From positions 1,612,001 to 1,676,000 of the forward strand of contig NZ_JAVRHX010000001.1 in the NCBI RefSeq assembly GCF_031846345.1: a stretch of 64,000 nucleotides of DNA, written 5' to 3'. The position numbers and the translations under genes are program-made. Shown piece by piece: positions 45,645 to 55,501 of the stretch (positions within the stretch are counted from its first letter, which is position 1; every line of letters begins with the position of its first letter). The notes beneath the pieces are model-generated. The model was not told the DNA's origin. It saw nothing but the letters and a program-made list of their open reading frames with translations, and made no database searches. This stretch comes from Glaciecola petra. GTDB lineage: Bacteria > Pseudomonadota > Gammaproteobacteria > Enterobacterales > Alteromonadaceae.

Positions 45645-45890
45645 TTATCCTTTTGAAATTTCACTAGCATTTAGTTCGTCCATGCTAATGTAACCATCTT
45701 CGTTAACGTCGATAATAGAAAACTGCTCTAGCAATTTTGCATGTCCCGCTGCTTCTTTAAGCGATATTAGTCCATCGTGGTCTGTATCTAGCGTTTTCAT
45801 TAAGCTCTCTTGAGCAATAGCCGCAATACCGATTGCTTGAAGTGCGATAACACATAATCCAATTAAGATAATTTTATTAGTCTTTGTCAT
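45645..45890 (-). CDS. Exported EF-hand calcium-binding protein
   Basis: 81 aa with a signal peptide (IILIGLCVIALQAIGIAAIA). Two EF-hand loops follow: DTDHDGLISLKE and DVNEDGYISMDE, each with the D-x-D/N-x-D-G pattern. It is a periplasmic calcium-binding protein. It lies just upstream of glrK on the same strand, which may link calcium to that system or be coincidental. Confidence 0.85.
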   Translation of the reverse strand: MTKTNKIILIGLCVIALQAIGIAAIAQESLMKTLDTDHDGLISLKEAAGHAKLLEQFSIIDVNEDGYISMDELNASEISKG

Positions 45891-46229
45891 AACTTGTCCT
45901 TTTGTCGTTTGTTAGCGTAGTAAATATGCTGCACAAAAAATACTTACATCCACGACATTACAAGTACTGTGCCATATATAAAATAACAATAAATATCAAT
46001 AAGTTAGATTTTATAAAGATGGTTTTGTGAGATAATTTAGTCGCAAAAAACCGACAAGGTGATGGTGGAGAAATGCTCAATAGATAATTAAAAGGCTCTA
46101 TGTGATTGAATTAAATAGCTTTTATTCTTGTAGCATTTTTAACACTACGTATACAGAATGCAAACGAAAGCCATCTAATGTGAAGCCTTTATTACTACTC
46201 GAGACACTACTCGAAATAAAAAACGAAGG
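45891..46229. other. Intergenic region with no recognised feature
   Basis: 339 AT-rich bases between the EF-hand gene and the 139-residue membrane-protein gene. I see only a short direct repeat ACTACTCGA (about 46194 and 46208) and no convincing gene or RNA. Confidence 0.5.
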
Positions 46230-46649
46230 CTATATAGTTAAATAAATAGTGACCAAACTCGTTATTGATATAATTAATAAAATCAATATGTTAACACCAA
46301 ATCGGTCCATCTTGCGACGATTCCTTTTGGCGCGTAACACAATAGTCACAATGGTTAAAAACAAACATATTTGTAAAAGTGTCAGTAAGTCACCTAAATG
46401 TTCTTCTGCCCAAAAGTCTCGCCCTTCAATACCCCAAAAGTTTTGCACACCAGTAATAAATTCAGGTCGAGCATAATGAAATACAATCAAGGCGAGCATC
46501 AACACTATCCAAGCAAGCACATTGATACCCGCCATGATTTGGTAAAGCTTGTCATGACTGCGCGATTTTTTGCGACGATCGACCACATTCTTAGGCAACG
46601 TGAACTCAATATCGTCCACTTTAGAAGAAGGCAGCTTTTTATTTGTCAT
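46230..46649 (-). CDS. Small membrane protein of unknown function (139 aa)
   Basis: From ATG 46649 (MTNKKLPSSKVDDIEF); the frame extends to 46802 inside asnS, which is unlikely to be translated. A basic N-terminus (VDRRKKSRSHDKLYQ) precedes three hydrophobic helices (GINVLAWIVLMLALIVFHYA, LLTLLQICLFLTIVTIVL, VNILILLIISITSLVTIYL). Not recognised by function. Divergent from asnS. Confidence 0.72.
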   Translation of the reverse strand: MTNKKLPSSKVDDIEFTLPKNVVDRRKKSRSHDKLYQIMAGINVLAWIVLMLALIVFHYARPEFITGVQNFWGIEGRDFWAEEHLGDLLTLLQICLFLTIVTIVLRAKRNRRKMDRFGVNILILLIISITSLVTIYLTI

Positions 46650-46743
46650 ATTAGTCAATACAGTAGTGTCATCATAGTTTGAGTAAAGTATACTATTAAA
46701 ATCAAACAACAATAAATTTTCTGACAATTCTGTGGAGTTAACC

Positions 46744-48141
46744 ATGACAACAGCCCCAGTCGCCGAGGTATTGGCTGGAAAGCACCAAGCAGGCACAACC
46801 ATTCAAATACAAGGATGGGTGCGTACAAAACGTGATTCTAAAGCCGGTTTATCATTTATTGCCGTTCACGATGGCAGTTGCTTTGACCCCATTCAGGTCG
46901 TCGCGCTAAATACCCTAGATAATTATAATGACATATTACGATTAACCACCGGCTGTTCTGTCAAAGCAAGTGGTATGCTCAAACAGTCAGAAGGTAAGGG
47001 TCAATCGCTTGAAATTGAAGCAAACAGTATCGAAATTTTGGGATGGGTCGAAAATCCAGACAGTTATCCAATGGCTGCTAAACGTCACAGTATCGAATAC
47101 TTGCGAGAGCATGCACATTTGCGTCCACGTACTAATATTATTGGTGCGGTTACACGCGTTAGAAACTGCCTATCTCAAGCGGTTCATCGTTTTTTTCATG
47201 AACAAGGGTATTGCTGGATAAGCACACCAATTTTGACCGCTTCCGACACGGAAGGTGCTGGTGAGATGTTTCGGGTATCAACCTTAGATATGAATAATAT
47301 TCCGCGCGACGATAAAGGCGATGTGGATTATAGCCAAGATTTTTTTGGTAAAGAAACATTTTTAACCGTATCTGGTCAACTTAATGTTGAAACTTACTGT
47401 ACCGCTATGTCAAAAGTTTACACATTTGGCCCAACATTTAGAGCGGAAAACTCCAACACTAGCCGTCATTTGGCCGAATTTTGGATGATTGAACCTGAAG
47501 TCGCATTTGCTGATTTGGCAACTATTGCACAGCTTTCAGAGGACTTACTGAAATACATATTTAAAGCCGTATTAGCAGAACGCGCCGACGACATGGCGTT
47601 TTTTGAGCAACGCGTCAACAAAGACGTGGTAAAGCGCATGCAAGCCGTGGTCGACAACGATTTTGTCAGAATGGACTATACCGATGCAATCGATATTTTA
47701 ATTAAAAGTGGTAAGAAATTTGAATTCCCTGTGGAATGGGGCATTGATTTATCGTCTGAACACGAGAGATATCTAGCAGAAGAGCACGTAGGTGCGCCGA
47801 TTATCATGCAAAATTATCCCAAAGATATTAAAGCATTTTATATGCGTTTGAATGATGATAATAAAACGGTTGCCGCAATGGATGTGCTCGCACCGGGCAT
47901 TGGTGAAATTATTGGTGGTTCTCAGCGTGAAGAAAGACTTGATGTTTTTGATGCCCGTCTTAAAGAAATGAATTTAGATGCACAAGATTATGCTTGGTAT
48001 AGAGACTTGCGCAGATATGGCACGGTTCCCCATGCAGGATTTGGCTTAGGGTTTGAGCGAATAGTCGCTTATGTAACTGGTGTGGCAAATGTGCGCGATG
48101 TTATACCTTTCCCACGTACGCCTGGTAACGCAAATTATTAG
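46744..48141 (+). CDS. asnS: Asparaginyl-tRNA synthetase
   Basis: Class II synthetase charging tRNA-Asn. 465 aa from ATG 46744 with GGAG upstream; a GTG at 46732 is less likely. N-terminal OB-fold anticodon domain (IQIQGWVRTKRDSKAGLSFI), class II motif 2 (FGPTFRAENSNTSRHLAEFWM) is shortened here in quoting, and motif 3 (HAGFGLGFERIVAYVTG). Followed by a strong terminator. Confidence 0.97.
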   Translation: MTTAPVAEVLAGKHQAGTTIQIQGWVRTKRDSKAGLSFIAVHDGSCFDPIQVVALNTLDNYNDILRLTTGCSVKASGMLKQSEGKGQSLEIEANSIEILGWVENPDSYPMAAKRHSIEYLREHAHLRPRTNIIGAVTRVRNCLSQAVHRFFHEQGYCWISTPILTASDTEGAGEMFRVSTLDMNNIPRDDKGDVDYSQDFFGKETFLTVSGQLNVETYCTAMSKVYTFGPTFRAENSNTSRHLAEFWMIEPEVAFADLATIAQLSEDLLKYIFKAVLAERADDMAFFEQRVNKDVVKRMQAVVDNDFVRMDYTDAIDILIKSGKKFEFPVEWGIDLSSEHERYLAEEHVGAPIIMQNYPKDIKAFYMRLNDDNKTVAAMDVLAPGIGEIIGGSQREERLDVFDARLKEMNLDAQDYAWYRDLRRYGTVPHAGFGLGFERIVAYVTGVANVRDVIPFPRTPGNANY

Positions 48142-48236
48142 GATCTGAAAAGGCAATTTTTAGGTATAAATGTGCTGAGTATTGATTTTGTGCCGATACA
48201 TTTTTAGCCGAATCTACTAACGATAAAATAAAAACG

Positions 48237-48288
48237 AAAAGCGGTATAAGTCCTTTACGACTTTTACTGCTTTTTTTTGTTTTTTTTT
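48237..48288 (+). terminator. Rho-independent terminator of asnS
   Basis: AAAAGCGGTATAAGTC pairs with GACTTTTACTGCTTTT across a short loop, followed by an interrupted run of 18 T. Confidence 0.88.
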
Positions 48289-48437
48289 GCTTAAGGAGTA
48301 GTTACGGGTACTAGCGAATGATGTTGGCATAACAATTTGTCAATTGCCTAACTGGATTACATTTAGTTACATTTGGCACATAAAGCAGACACATATTGCA
48401 CGTAAAATGACACATGAATATTCTAAGGGAAACTGCA

Positions 48438-49613
48438 ATGAAATCTATTATTCTCACTATCATTGGTTTTATCACTATCTTGCTTGTCGCAATTGGCATA
48501 AGCATGGGGATCGTCGCGAGTGCAGCCGACGAAGAAGAACAGAAACAAGAAGATAATCGTCCAGTGATTGACGTAGAGTCATTGGTTGCTATCAATCATC
48601 AAGTCAAAATAGTGGGCTTTGGAGAAGTTGAACCATTAGAGAGCACTACCCTCGCAGCGCAAGTGAGTGGCGAAGTATTAAATTGGAACGAAAACTTTGT
48701 TGCGGGAGGAGTAGTTAAGCGTGGTGAGATTTTATTCTCAATCGAACCCGACACCTACGAAGCCGCGGTACTGCAAGCTGAAGCGCAAATATCACTCGCA
48801 CAAGCCACGCTTACTGAAGAATTAGCAAGACAAAAAGTTGCGCAACAAGAGGCTAAAAACTTACCAAAAAATAGAGTCAGCGACCTATATTTGCGCAAGC
48901 CTCAGGTTATTAGTGCTAAAGCTCAGCTTAAATCAGCGCAAGCTAGCCTGCGTATCGCTAAACGTAATTTAGACAAAACACTTGTGCGTGCACCCTACGA
49001 CGCCTTAGTCGTATCGCGCGATATAGGCTCAGGCCAATTTGTGAATGCAGGTATGCGAGTTGCACAAATAAACAACATAGAAACGGCTGAAGTGATGGTG
49101 CCTATTGCAGGTTTTGATAGCCCATTTTTACCTGCAAACCCTATTGGGATTTCCGCCCAAATCAGTACCCAAGATGCGAGTTCTGTTCAACGAGAAGGCA
49201 GTATTCATCGAAATTTAGGCCTGGTCGATCAAAGTACACGAATGCAACACCTAGTGATAAGAATTAACGACCCTTATGGATTAGAAAGCAATGCACCTAA
49301 GTTAAAATTTGGTTCATATGTTCAGGTTAGTTTTTCAGGGCGTGAGTTAGAAAGCGTATTTAAAGTACCTCAGATTTTAGTCAACAATCGCAAAATTTGG
49401 ATTGTTAATGACCAAGACAAACTTGAGTCTCATACGGTTCATGTGGTGAGGGAAGAAGGTGAATACTTCTTTATCAGCACGGGCGTAACAGAACGCGATC
49501 GTATTGCGAAAAGTCTACCTGAATATCCACAAAATGGGATGGATGTAAAAATACTGGATCAAGCAAGCGATCAGGTTAGTAACTCTCTTACCACCGCAAA
49601 CATCAGTCTTTAG
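48438..49613 (+). CDS. RND efflux periplasmic adaptor (membrane fusion protein)
   Basis: 391 aa from ATG 48438 (AAGGGA 7 bases upstream). N-terminal anchor (ILTIIGFITILLVAIGISMG), lipoyl-type hairpin halves (VSGEVLNWNENFVAGGVVKRG and TLVRAPYDALVVSRDIGSGQ; shown in part), and an alpha-helical hairpin between them (AEAQISLAQATLTEELARQK). It bridges the inner-membrane pump encoded 11 bases downstream and an outer-membrane channel not encoded here. Confidence 0.92.
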   Translation: MKSIILTIIGFITILLVAIGISMGIVASAADEEEQKQEDNRPVIDVESLVAINHQVKIVGFGEVEPLESTTLAAQVSGEVLNWNENFVAGGVVKRGEILFSIEPDTYEAAVLQAEAQISLAQATLTEELARQKVAQQEAKNLPKNRVSDLYLRKPQVISAKAQLKSAQASLRIAKRNLDKTLVRAPYDALVVSRDIGSGQFVNAGMRVAQINNIETAEVMVPIAGFDSPFLPANPIGISAQISTQDASSVQREGSIHRNLGLVDQSTRMQHLVIRINDPYGLESNAPKLKFGSYVQVSFSGRELESVFKVPQILVNNRKIWIVNDQDKLESHTVHVVREEGEYFFISTGVTERDRIAKSLPEYPQNGMDVKILDQASDQVSNSLTTANISL

Positions 49614-49624
49614 GAGAATTTAGC

Positions 49625-52600
49625 ATGTCTTCAGTTACCGATGAACAAACTCCAATAGACGACCAAAAAGGCATTATTGCTTATTTTGCGCGAAACCCTG
49701 TTGCCTCCAACTTACTCATGATTTTTATTATTATTGTGGGCTTGTTCAGCTATTTTGCCATCCAAAAGCAAATGTTCCCATCGGTTGAGCGTAATTATAT
49801 TGTTGCTAATTTAAATTATCGCGGTGCCTCCCCTCAAGAAATTGAAGAGAGCATTACCATAAAAATTGAAGAAGCGATAAAGGATTTATCGGAAGTCAAA
49901 AAAAGTATTGGAAGATCTTGGCGCGGTGGCGGCAGTGTCACTATGGAAATAGATCTTGATGCCCACTTGCCTGACGTATTAGACAAAGTAAAAACGCGTA
50001 TCGATGGCATCGCTACCTTCCCTGCTTCTATGGAACCTATTACAGTAGTTCAACAAGAATTTCGACAAGAAGTGATTAATATGGCGCTCGTTGGGGATTT
50101 ACCCTTAACCGAGCTTAAGCCTATTGCTAACCAAATAGAAGACGGGCTCTTAGCTCTGGACAATGTGCAACTTGCCGAAGCGTTTAGCCCTGATGATGAA
50201 ATCGCCATTGAAATTTTACCCGAAATGCTGCGCAAGTATAACTTAACTATAGATAATATTACGCAATCTATACGCCGTTATTCAGCCAACTTTTCTGCGG
50301 GGCAAATTAGAACCGAAGCCGGTACAATTGCGGTTCGCATAGAAAATCAATTTTACAATGGCGAAGAGTTTTCCATGATCCCCGTAAAAATTGGCGACAA
50401 TGGTGCGCGGGTGTTTTTGCGCGATGTAGCGACCATCAAAGATGGTTTTACTGAAGGTAGGCGCTATTTCAAATACAACGGCCGCAATGCTATTAGCATA
50501 CAAGTACGCGGCACTAAGACACAAAATATTATCCCTATTGCAGAATCTGTGCATCGATTTATTGATGAGCAAAATCCAACCCTGCCCGACGGACTTGAAC
50601 TAAAAGTACTGGTTGATATGACCTACTACTTAAATGGTCGGCTCGACATGATGATCAACAACCTAATACAGGGCGCATTTTTAGTATTCATTATGCTGTT
50701 TATCTTCCTGCGTTTTAAACTCGCGTTTTGGGTAATGATAGGCTTGCCTGTATGTTTTTTAGGCGCCATGATGATGATGCCTGTATTTGGCTTAACCATA
50801 AACATTATGTCGCTATTTGCCTTTATTATGGTATTAGGCATAGTGGTAGACGACGCCATTGTTATAGGGGAATCTGCTTACACCGAAATTGAAAGCAAAG
50901 GCGCGAGTGTAAAAAACGTTATTATTGGTGCAAAAAAAGTCGCAACTCCTGCAACTTTTGGTGTATTAACGACCATGGCAGTGTTTGCCCCTAGCTTATT
51001 TAGTACAGGGCCTGAGAGTGGTCAATTTATTGCGGTGTCAGGTGTGGTTATTTTGTGCTTGGCTTTTTCACTCATTGAATCGAAACTAATACTGCCTTCG
51101 CATATCGCTAACTCCACATTTAAACCGCTCAAAGAAACCAGTTGGCGACATAAATTCAACACTAAATTTTTTGGCTTTGTAAATGGCCCTTATAAAGCTT
51201 TTGTAGAGTTATGCACCAAGTATCGCTGGTTTACCTTAGCCTTTTTCATCGGCATGCTGATTATTAGCGTAGGCTTGGTAAATGGTAACTATGTTCGTCA
51301 GGTACCTTCGCCTAAGGTCCCGCACGACTTCCCTAGCATAAATATTGAAATGAGCGAAACCGCATCTGATCAAGCACGAATAGACGCGTTAAGGGTTATG
51401 GAGCAAATTGTCCTAGATGTTGATGCCGAGATTAAACAAGAATTTGGTGGTCAAGGAATGGTGCGTGACATACTCGCTTGGAACCAAGGTGGCAGTCGGG
51501 CAGAAGTATTAGTTCCACTGGTTGACGAAGATTTACGCCCTATGGACACCTTTGCCCTAGCGCGACGATGGCGAGAACGGATTCCCGACATCGCCGGCAT
51601 GAAGTCGGTAGAGGTACGTGATGAGATATTCGGTAGCGGTGGTAACGGCGAATTTGGCTACATGATATTTGGTGACGATTTAGACACACTCAATAATGCT
51701 GGGCGTTACTTGATAGAACTACTACAAACGCAAAAAGGCGTGTTTGATGTGTCATCCACCATTGACCCTGAAAGCAAAGAAGTGCAAATGACATTAAAAC
51801 CTGTCGCCTACGATTTAGGATTAGATTTGTCGACTATCGCTAATCAAGTCGGCGCTAGCTTCTTTGGCGGTGAAGCTCAGCGCGTATTGCGTAACGGCGA
51901 AGAAGTCCGCGTGATGGTGCGCTATCCGCAGCTTACTCGTGAACGCTTTGCTAGCTTAAAGTATGCCGTCATTACCACACCAACTGGGCAAGAAGTGATG
52001 CTGGGTGATGTAGTTGACCTTATTGAAGCACCTGGCATTAGTTATATCAGGCGTGAAGGCGGCTACCGCAGCGTATATGTTTGGGGTTCTATAGACGAAG
52101 AGCAAGTGGAACCAAACGAATTAATCGATGAAATACGCGAAGAACTGTTACCGCAAATGAAAACCCGTTTCCCTAACGTGAAAACCGAGTTGGGTGGCGC
52201 AATTGAAGAAAGCCAAGCGCAGTCTGCAGAACAATATCGCTTTTTTGCCATTGCATTGATCATTATCTTTATTTTACTTGCCATACCCTTAAAGAGTTAC
52301 TTTCAACCCCTCATTATTATGTCGGTTATTCCTTTTAGTTTAACTGGAGCAATATGGGGCCATTTCATTTTTGGTATGGACATTAGCATTATGTCGATGT
52401 TTGGCTTAGTCGCGGCTGCAGGGGTGGTTATCAACGACTCGCTTGTCATGACCGACTATGTGAATCAACGCAGACTTGAAGGTTACTCTGTGCGCGATGC
52501 AGTAATAGAAGCAGGCTGCGCACGCTTTAGGGCCATAACGCTAACTTCCATCACCACTTTTGTGGGTGTATTGCCCATTATGTTCGAAACTAGCCTACAG

Positions 52601-52792
52601 GCTAAAATAGTCATCCCGATGGCCGTTGCTTTAGGGTTTGCCGTACTTTATGCCACCTTGGTAACACTGCTATTAGTACCAAGCTTGTATATGATAGGAC
52701 AAGACATAGCAGGGGTATTTAAAAAGATGTTTGGTCGCAAGACTAACGTTACATCATTACCTGTTAGTGCCTCAGCAGAGTTCAACGAGTAA
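49625..52792 (+). CDS. RND efflux pump inner-membrane transporter (HAE1-like)
   Basis: 1055 aa, about 12 membrane segments and two large periplasmic loops. The proton-relay helix 4 is in MVLGIVVDDAIVIGESAYTE; N-terminal YFARNPVASNLLMIFIIIVG and C-terminal PLIIMSVIPFSLTGAIWGH, GLVAAAGVVINDSLVMTDYV are classic RND/HAE1 blocks. Proton-driven export, multidrug or metabolite; the substrate is unclear. Cotranscribed with the adaptor at 48438. Confidence 0.95.
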   Translation: MSSVTDEQTPIDDQKGIIAYFARNPVASNLLMIFIIIVGLFSYFAIQKQMFPSVERNYIVANLNYRGASPQEIEESITIKIEEAIKDLSEVKKSIGRSWRGGGSVTMEIDLDAHLPDVLDKVKTRIDGIATFPASMEPITVVQQEFRQEVINMALVGDLPLTELKPIANQIEDGLLALDNVQLAEAFSPDDEIAIEILPEMLRKYNLTIDNITQSIRRYSANFSAGQIRTEAGTIAVRIENQFYNGEEFSMIPVKIGDNGARVFLRDVATIKDGFTEGRRYFKYNGRNAISIQVRGTKTQNIIPIAESVHRFIDEQNPTLPDGLELKVLVDMTYYLNGRLDMMINNLIQGAFLVFIMLFIFLRFKLAFWVMIGLPVCFLGAMMMMPVFGLTINIMSLFAFIMVLGIVVDDAIVIGESAYTEIESKGASVKNVIIGAKKVATPATFGVLTTMAVFAPSLFSTGPESGQFIAVSGVVILCLAFSLIESKLILPSHIANSTFKPLKETSWRHKFNTKFFGFVNGPYKAFVELCTKYRWFTLAFFIGMLIISVGLVNGNYVRQVPSPKVPHDFPSINIEMSETASDQARIDALRVMEQIVLDVDAEIKQEFGGQGMVRDILAWNQGGSRAEVLVPLVDEDLRPMDTFALARRWRERIPDIAGMKSVEVRDEIFGSGGNGEFGYMIFGDDLDTLNNAGRYLIELLQTQKGVFDVSSTIDPESKEVQMTLKPVAYDLGLDLSTIANQVGASFFGGEAQRVLRNGEEVRVMVRYPQLTRERFASLKYAVITTPTGQEVMLGDVVDLIEAPGISYIRREGGYRSVYVWGSIDEEQVEPNELIDEIREELLPQMKTRFPNVKTELGGAIEESQAQSAEQYRFFAIALIIIFILLAIPLKSYFQPLIIMSVIPFSLTGAIWGHFIFGMDISIMSMFGLVAAAGVVINDSLVMTDYVNQRRLEGYSVRDAVIEAGCARFRAITLTSITTFVGVLPIMFETSLQAKIVIPMAVALGFAVLYATLVTLLLVPSLYMIGQDIAGVFKKMFGRKTNVTSLPVSASAEFNE

Positions 52793-52801
52793 TTCGCTTT
52801 C

Positions 52802-52989
52802 AAAATCTCGTCAAGCGAACTAAAAACATCCAAGAAAAATGATAAGAGGTAAGCCCCTCAGCTATTTAAGGTTTCAAAAGGCAGGACGCCTTTTGAAAGC
52901 GGGCATGGATGCCGTAAAGCGTCCTTAAATAGCTGAGGGGCTTACCTCCAATGATGCTTGAATGTTTTTAGTTCGCTTGACGAGATTTT
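52802..52989. repeat. Long nested inverted repeat (cruciform-forming element)
   Basis: Outer arms 52802-52829 and 52962-52989 are perfect 28-base complements (AAAATCTCGTCAAGCGAACT...). Inner arms 52846-52871 and 52923-52948 are perfect 26-base complements (GAGGTAAGCCCCTCAGC...). In the centre a further 11-bp hairpin TTTCAAAAGGC/GCCTTTTGAAA (52872-52882, 52888-52898). AAAGCGGGCAT follows both the small hairpin (about 52896) and the outer arm (about 52991). It lies between two RND genes and could act as a strong terminator or be a MITE-like element. Confidence 0.8.
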
Positions 52990-53124
52990 AAAAGCGGGCA
53001 TAAACTTAAGTAAATACTTTGCATTTTTCGCCGATTAACTGACAATGTATGTACGTAGTGTGAACGTTAGCTTTTAACCTACATATGCGTTAGATCAATT
53101 TTTCCAATTTTTAAAAGGTGATAA

Positions 53125-55428
53125 GTGAATACTGAGTGGATTAGTCACATTATACAGCGACCTAAAACCTTTATTGTAGGCTGTTTACTGCTCACCATAT
53201 TGACTGCGCTGGGCGCAGCTAACTTGTATTTTAGAGGCGACTATCGAGTATTTTTTGAGCCAGATAATCCGCAGCGTGTTGCCTATGAGAAAATGCAGGC
53301 CGTTTTCACTAAAAACGAAAGCGTATCGATTATTATCTCGGTCTCAGAAGGCGACCTATTTAACAACAAAAGCCTTACCCTCATTAAAGAACTCTCCGAT
53401 GCTTCGTGGCAAATTCCTTTATCTACACGAGTCGACTCAATTACCAACTTTCAGCATTCTTATGATGACCAAGGCGACCTTATTGTCGAAGACTTGCTGC
53501 TTGAATTAGATTGGCTCAACCCCGAACGCGTTGCAAAGATAAAACAAGTTGGCTTGAGTGAGCCTGACTTAATCAACAAAGTGATTTCGCCTAACGGTCA
53601 AGTCGCTATGATAAACATCAATATATTGCTACCCGACGGCGATCAAACGAAAGAAATTACCCAAGTCAGTTCGTTTGTCAGAGACATGATTGCACCATAT
53701 CAAGAGGCATATCCCGAGCATCGCTTTGACTTAAGTGGCATCGTTATTATGACCGACGCAATGTTTTTGGCGGCCATAAAAGATGCTACTACACTCTTCC
53801 CAATAATGTTTGTGCTTATTAGTATTATGATCGCTGTGTTACTGCGAAGCGCATGGGCGACTGTCGCAACACTCATCATTGTTTTGTTAAGCATTGCTTC
53901 TACAATGGGAATTGGTGGCTGGCTTGGCATGTTTATTAATATCGCCACCGTGAATGTGCCTGTCATTATAATGACTTTAGCCATTGCCGACAGCATACAT
54001 GTGATTTCTAGTATGCGTTTTTATATGTTGCAAGGACATGATAAAAAAAGCGCTATCATTAAAAGCCTAAATATCAATACTAAACCAATAATATTGACTA
54101 GTGTGACGACAGCGGTTGGTTTTTTAACCATGAACTTTGCTAAAGTGCCTATACTGGCTGATCTTGGCAACTTGGTAGCAATTGGTGTAATGATGGCCTG
54201 TTTGTTTTCATTGATCATGTTGCCATGTATCCTATTTCTTTTGCCAATTACGTTCGCAAAGCAAACAGCGGCCCAAAACCAGCAAAATTGGCAAAAAATG
54301 GCTGATTTTACTATTAAAAATAGCCGAGGAATATTGATATTCTCGACAGTATTAATGCTCAGCAGTGTTTATTTAGCCAGTAAAAATGAACTAAACGACA
54401 TTGCTATCGACTATTTCAACAAAGGCAATGAATTTAGACAATCTGCAGACTTTCAACAAGAAAAGCTAAGTGGTCTCAGTACAATAGACTTTGCTATTTA
54501 TACGGGTATAGACAACCAAATAAACGACCCCGTTTTTCTTAACACGATAGACAGTTTTACTGAGTGGTTGATGCAGCAAGAAGAAGTTGATCATGTCTAT
54601 AGTTATGCAAATGTTACCCGCAGACTCAATAGAAATATGAATAACGATGACCCAAGCTTTGCTGTCATACCAGACCAAAAAGACTTAGCGGCTCAATACT
54701 TACTTTTTTACGAAATGTCCTTGCCATTTGGCCTAGACGTGAACAATCAAATAAATATTAAAAAATCGGCTGTAAGAGTTATGGTCACGCTTAAAAATTT
54801 AGGCAGTAAAGACTTTACCCAATTTGAGGATAGAGCAAAACAATGGATGCTAAAACATGGTCCTAATTATCAAATGGATGCCGCTAGTTTGCCATTAATA
54901 TTTGCGCACATTGGCAAAGCGAATATGCAAGGGATGATGCAAGGCGCTGTGGTAGCACTTATTTTAATCTCATTATTGCTATTGTTTGCATTAAAAAGCA
55001 CCAAACTGGGTTTTATCAGTTTAGTGCCCAATTTAATGCCAGGTTTAATTGGATTTGCCTGCTGGGCGCTTATTTCAGCAGAAATTAGCATGGCGCTATC
55101 GGTGGTAATGACCATGACGATGGGCATTATTGTTGACGACACCGTGCATTTTTTAAGCAAGTATAAAAAAGCAATGGATGATGGTTTACCGAATAACGAA
55201 GCGATTCTTTTTGCTTTTAATAATGTGGGTAACGCATTGCTAATAACAACGCTTGTGCTGGCAAGTGGTTTTGCTGTGCTTGCTTTCTCGGATTTTGCAA
55301 TAAATTCTGATATGGGTACGCTAACCAGCATAATCATTGTTGCTGCGTTAGTCATTGATTTACTCATTTTACCCGCGCTATTAGCAGCAGCAAACCGTAA
55401 AGATTCAGAAAATAAGCACGGGGTTTAA
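53125..55428 (+). CDS. RND-superfamily exporter (MMPL/COG1033 type)
   Basis: 767 aa starting at GTG 53125 (AAGGTG just upstream). About 12 membrane segments in two halves, each after a periplasmic loop. Helix-4/10 motifs IMTLAIADSIHVISSMRFYM and IIVDDTVHFLSKYKKAMDDG are typical of hopanoid/lipid-type exporters. Relatives move lipids or hydrophobic molecules out of the inner membrane. No adaptor protein or outer-membrane partner is adjacent. Confidence 0.92.
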   Translation: MNTEWISHIIQRPKTFIVGCLLLTILTALGAANLYFRGDYRVFFEPDNPQRVAYEKMQAVFTKNESVSIIISVSEGDLFNNKSLTLIKELSDASWQIPLSTRVDSITNFQHSYDDQGDLIVEDLLLELDWLNPERVAKIKQVGLSEPDLINKVISPNGQVAMININILLPDGDQTKEITQVSSFVRDMIAPYQEAYPEHRFDLSGIVIMTDAMFLAAIKDATTLFPIMFVLISIMIAVLLRSAWATVATLIIVLLSIASTMGIGGWLGMFINIATVNVPVIIMTLAIADSIHVISSMRFYMLQGHDKKSAIIKSLNINTKPIILTSVTTAVGFLTMNFAKVPILADLGNLVAIGVMMACLFSLIMLPCILFLLPITFAKQTAAQNQQNWQKMADFTIKNSRGILIFSTVLMLSSVYLASKNELNDIAIDYFNKGNEFRQSADFQQEKLSGLSTIDFAIYTGIDNQINDPVFLNTIDSFTEWLMQQEEVDHVYSYANVTRRLNRNMNNDDPSFAVIPDQKDLAAQYLLFYEMSLPFGLDVNNQINIKKSAVRVMVTLKNLGSKDFTQFEDRAKQWMLKHGPNYQMDAASLPLIFAHIGKANMQGMMQGAVVALILISLLLLFALKSTKLGFISLVPNLMPGLIGFACWALISAEISMALSVVMTMTMGIIVDDTVHFLSKYKKAMDDGLPNNEAILFAFNNVGNALLITTLVLASGFAVLAFSDFAINSDMGTLTSIIIVAALVIDLLILPALLAAANRKDSENKHGV

Positions 55429-55501
55429 GTAAAGTATGCGTCAATTTTGACGATAAATACTAATAGAAAAAACATGATAATTCTCTGAGGAAATAAAACA
55501 A

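Noticed and set aside
54870..55367. 165-codon frame antisense to the MMPL-type exporter
   Set aside because: It mirrors the hydrophobic exporter gene; no independent start signal or motif was seen.
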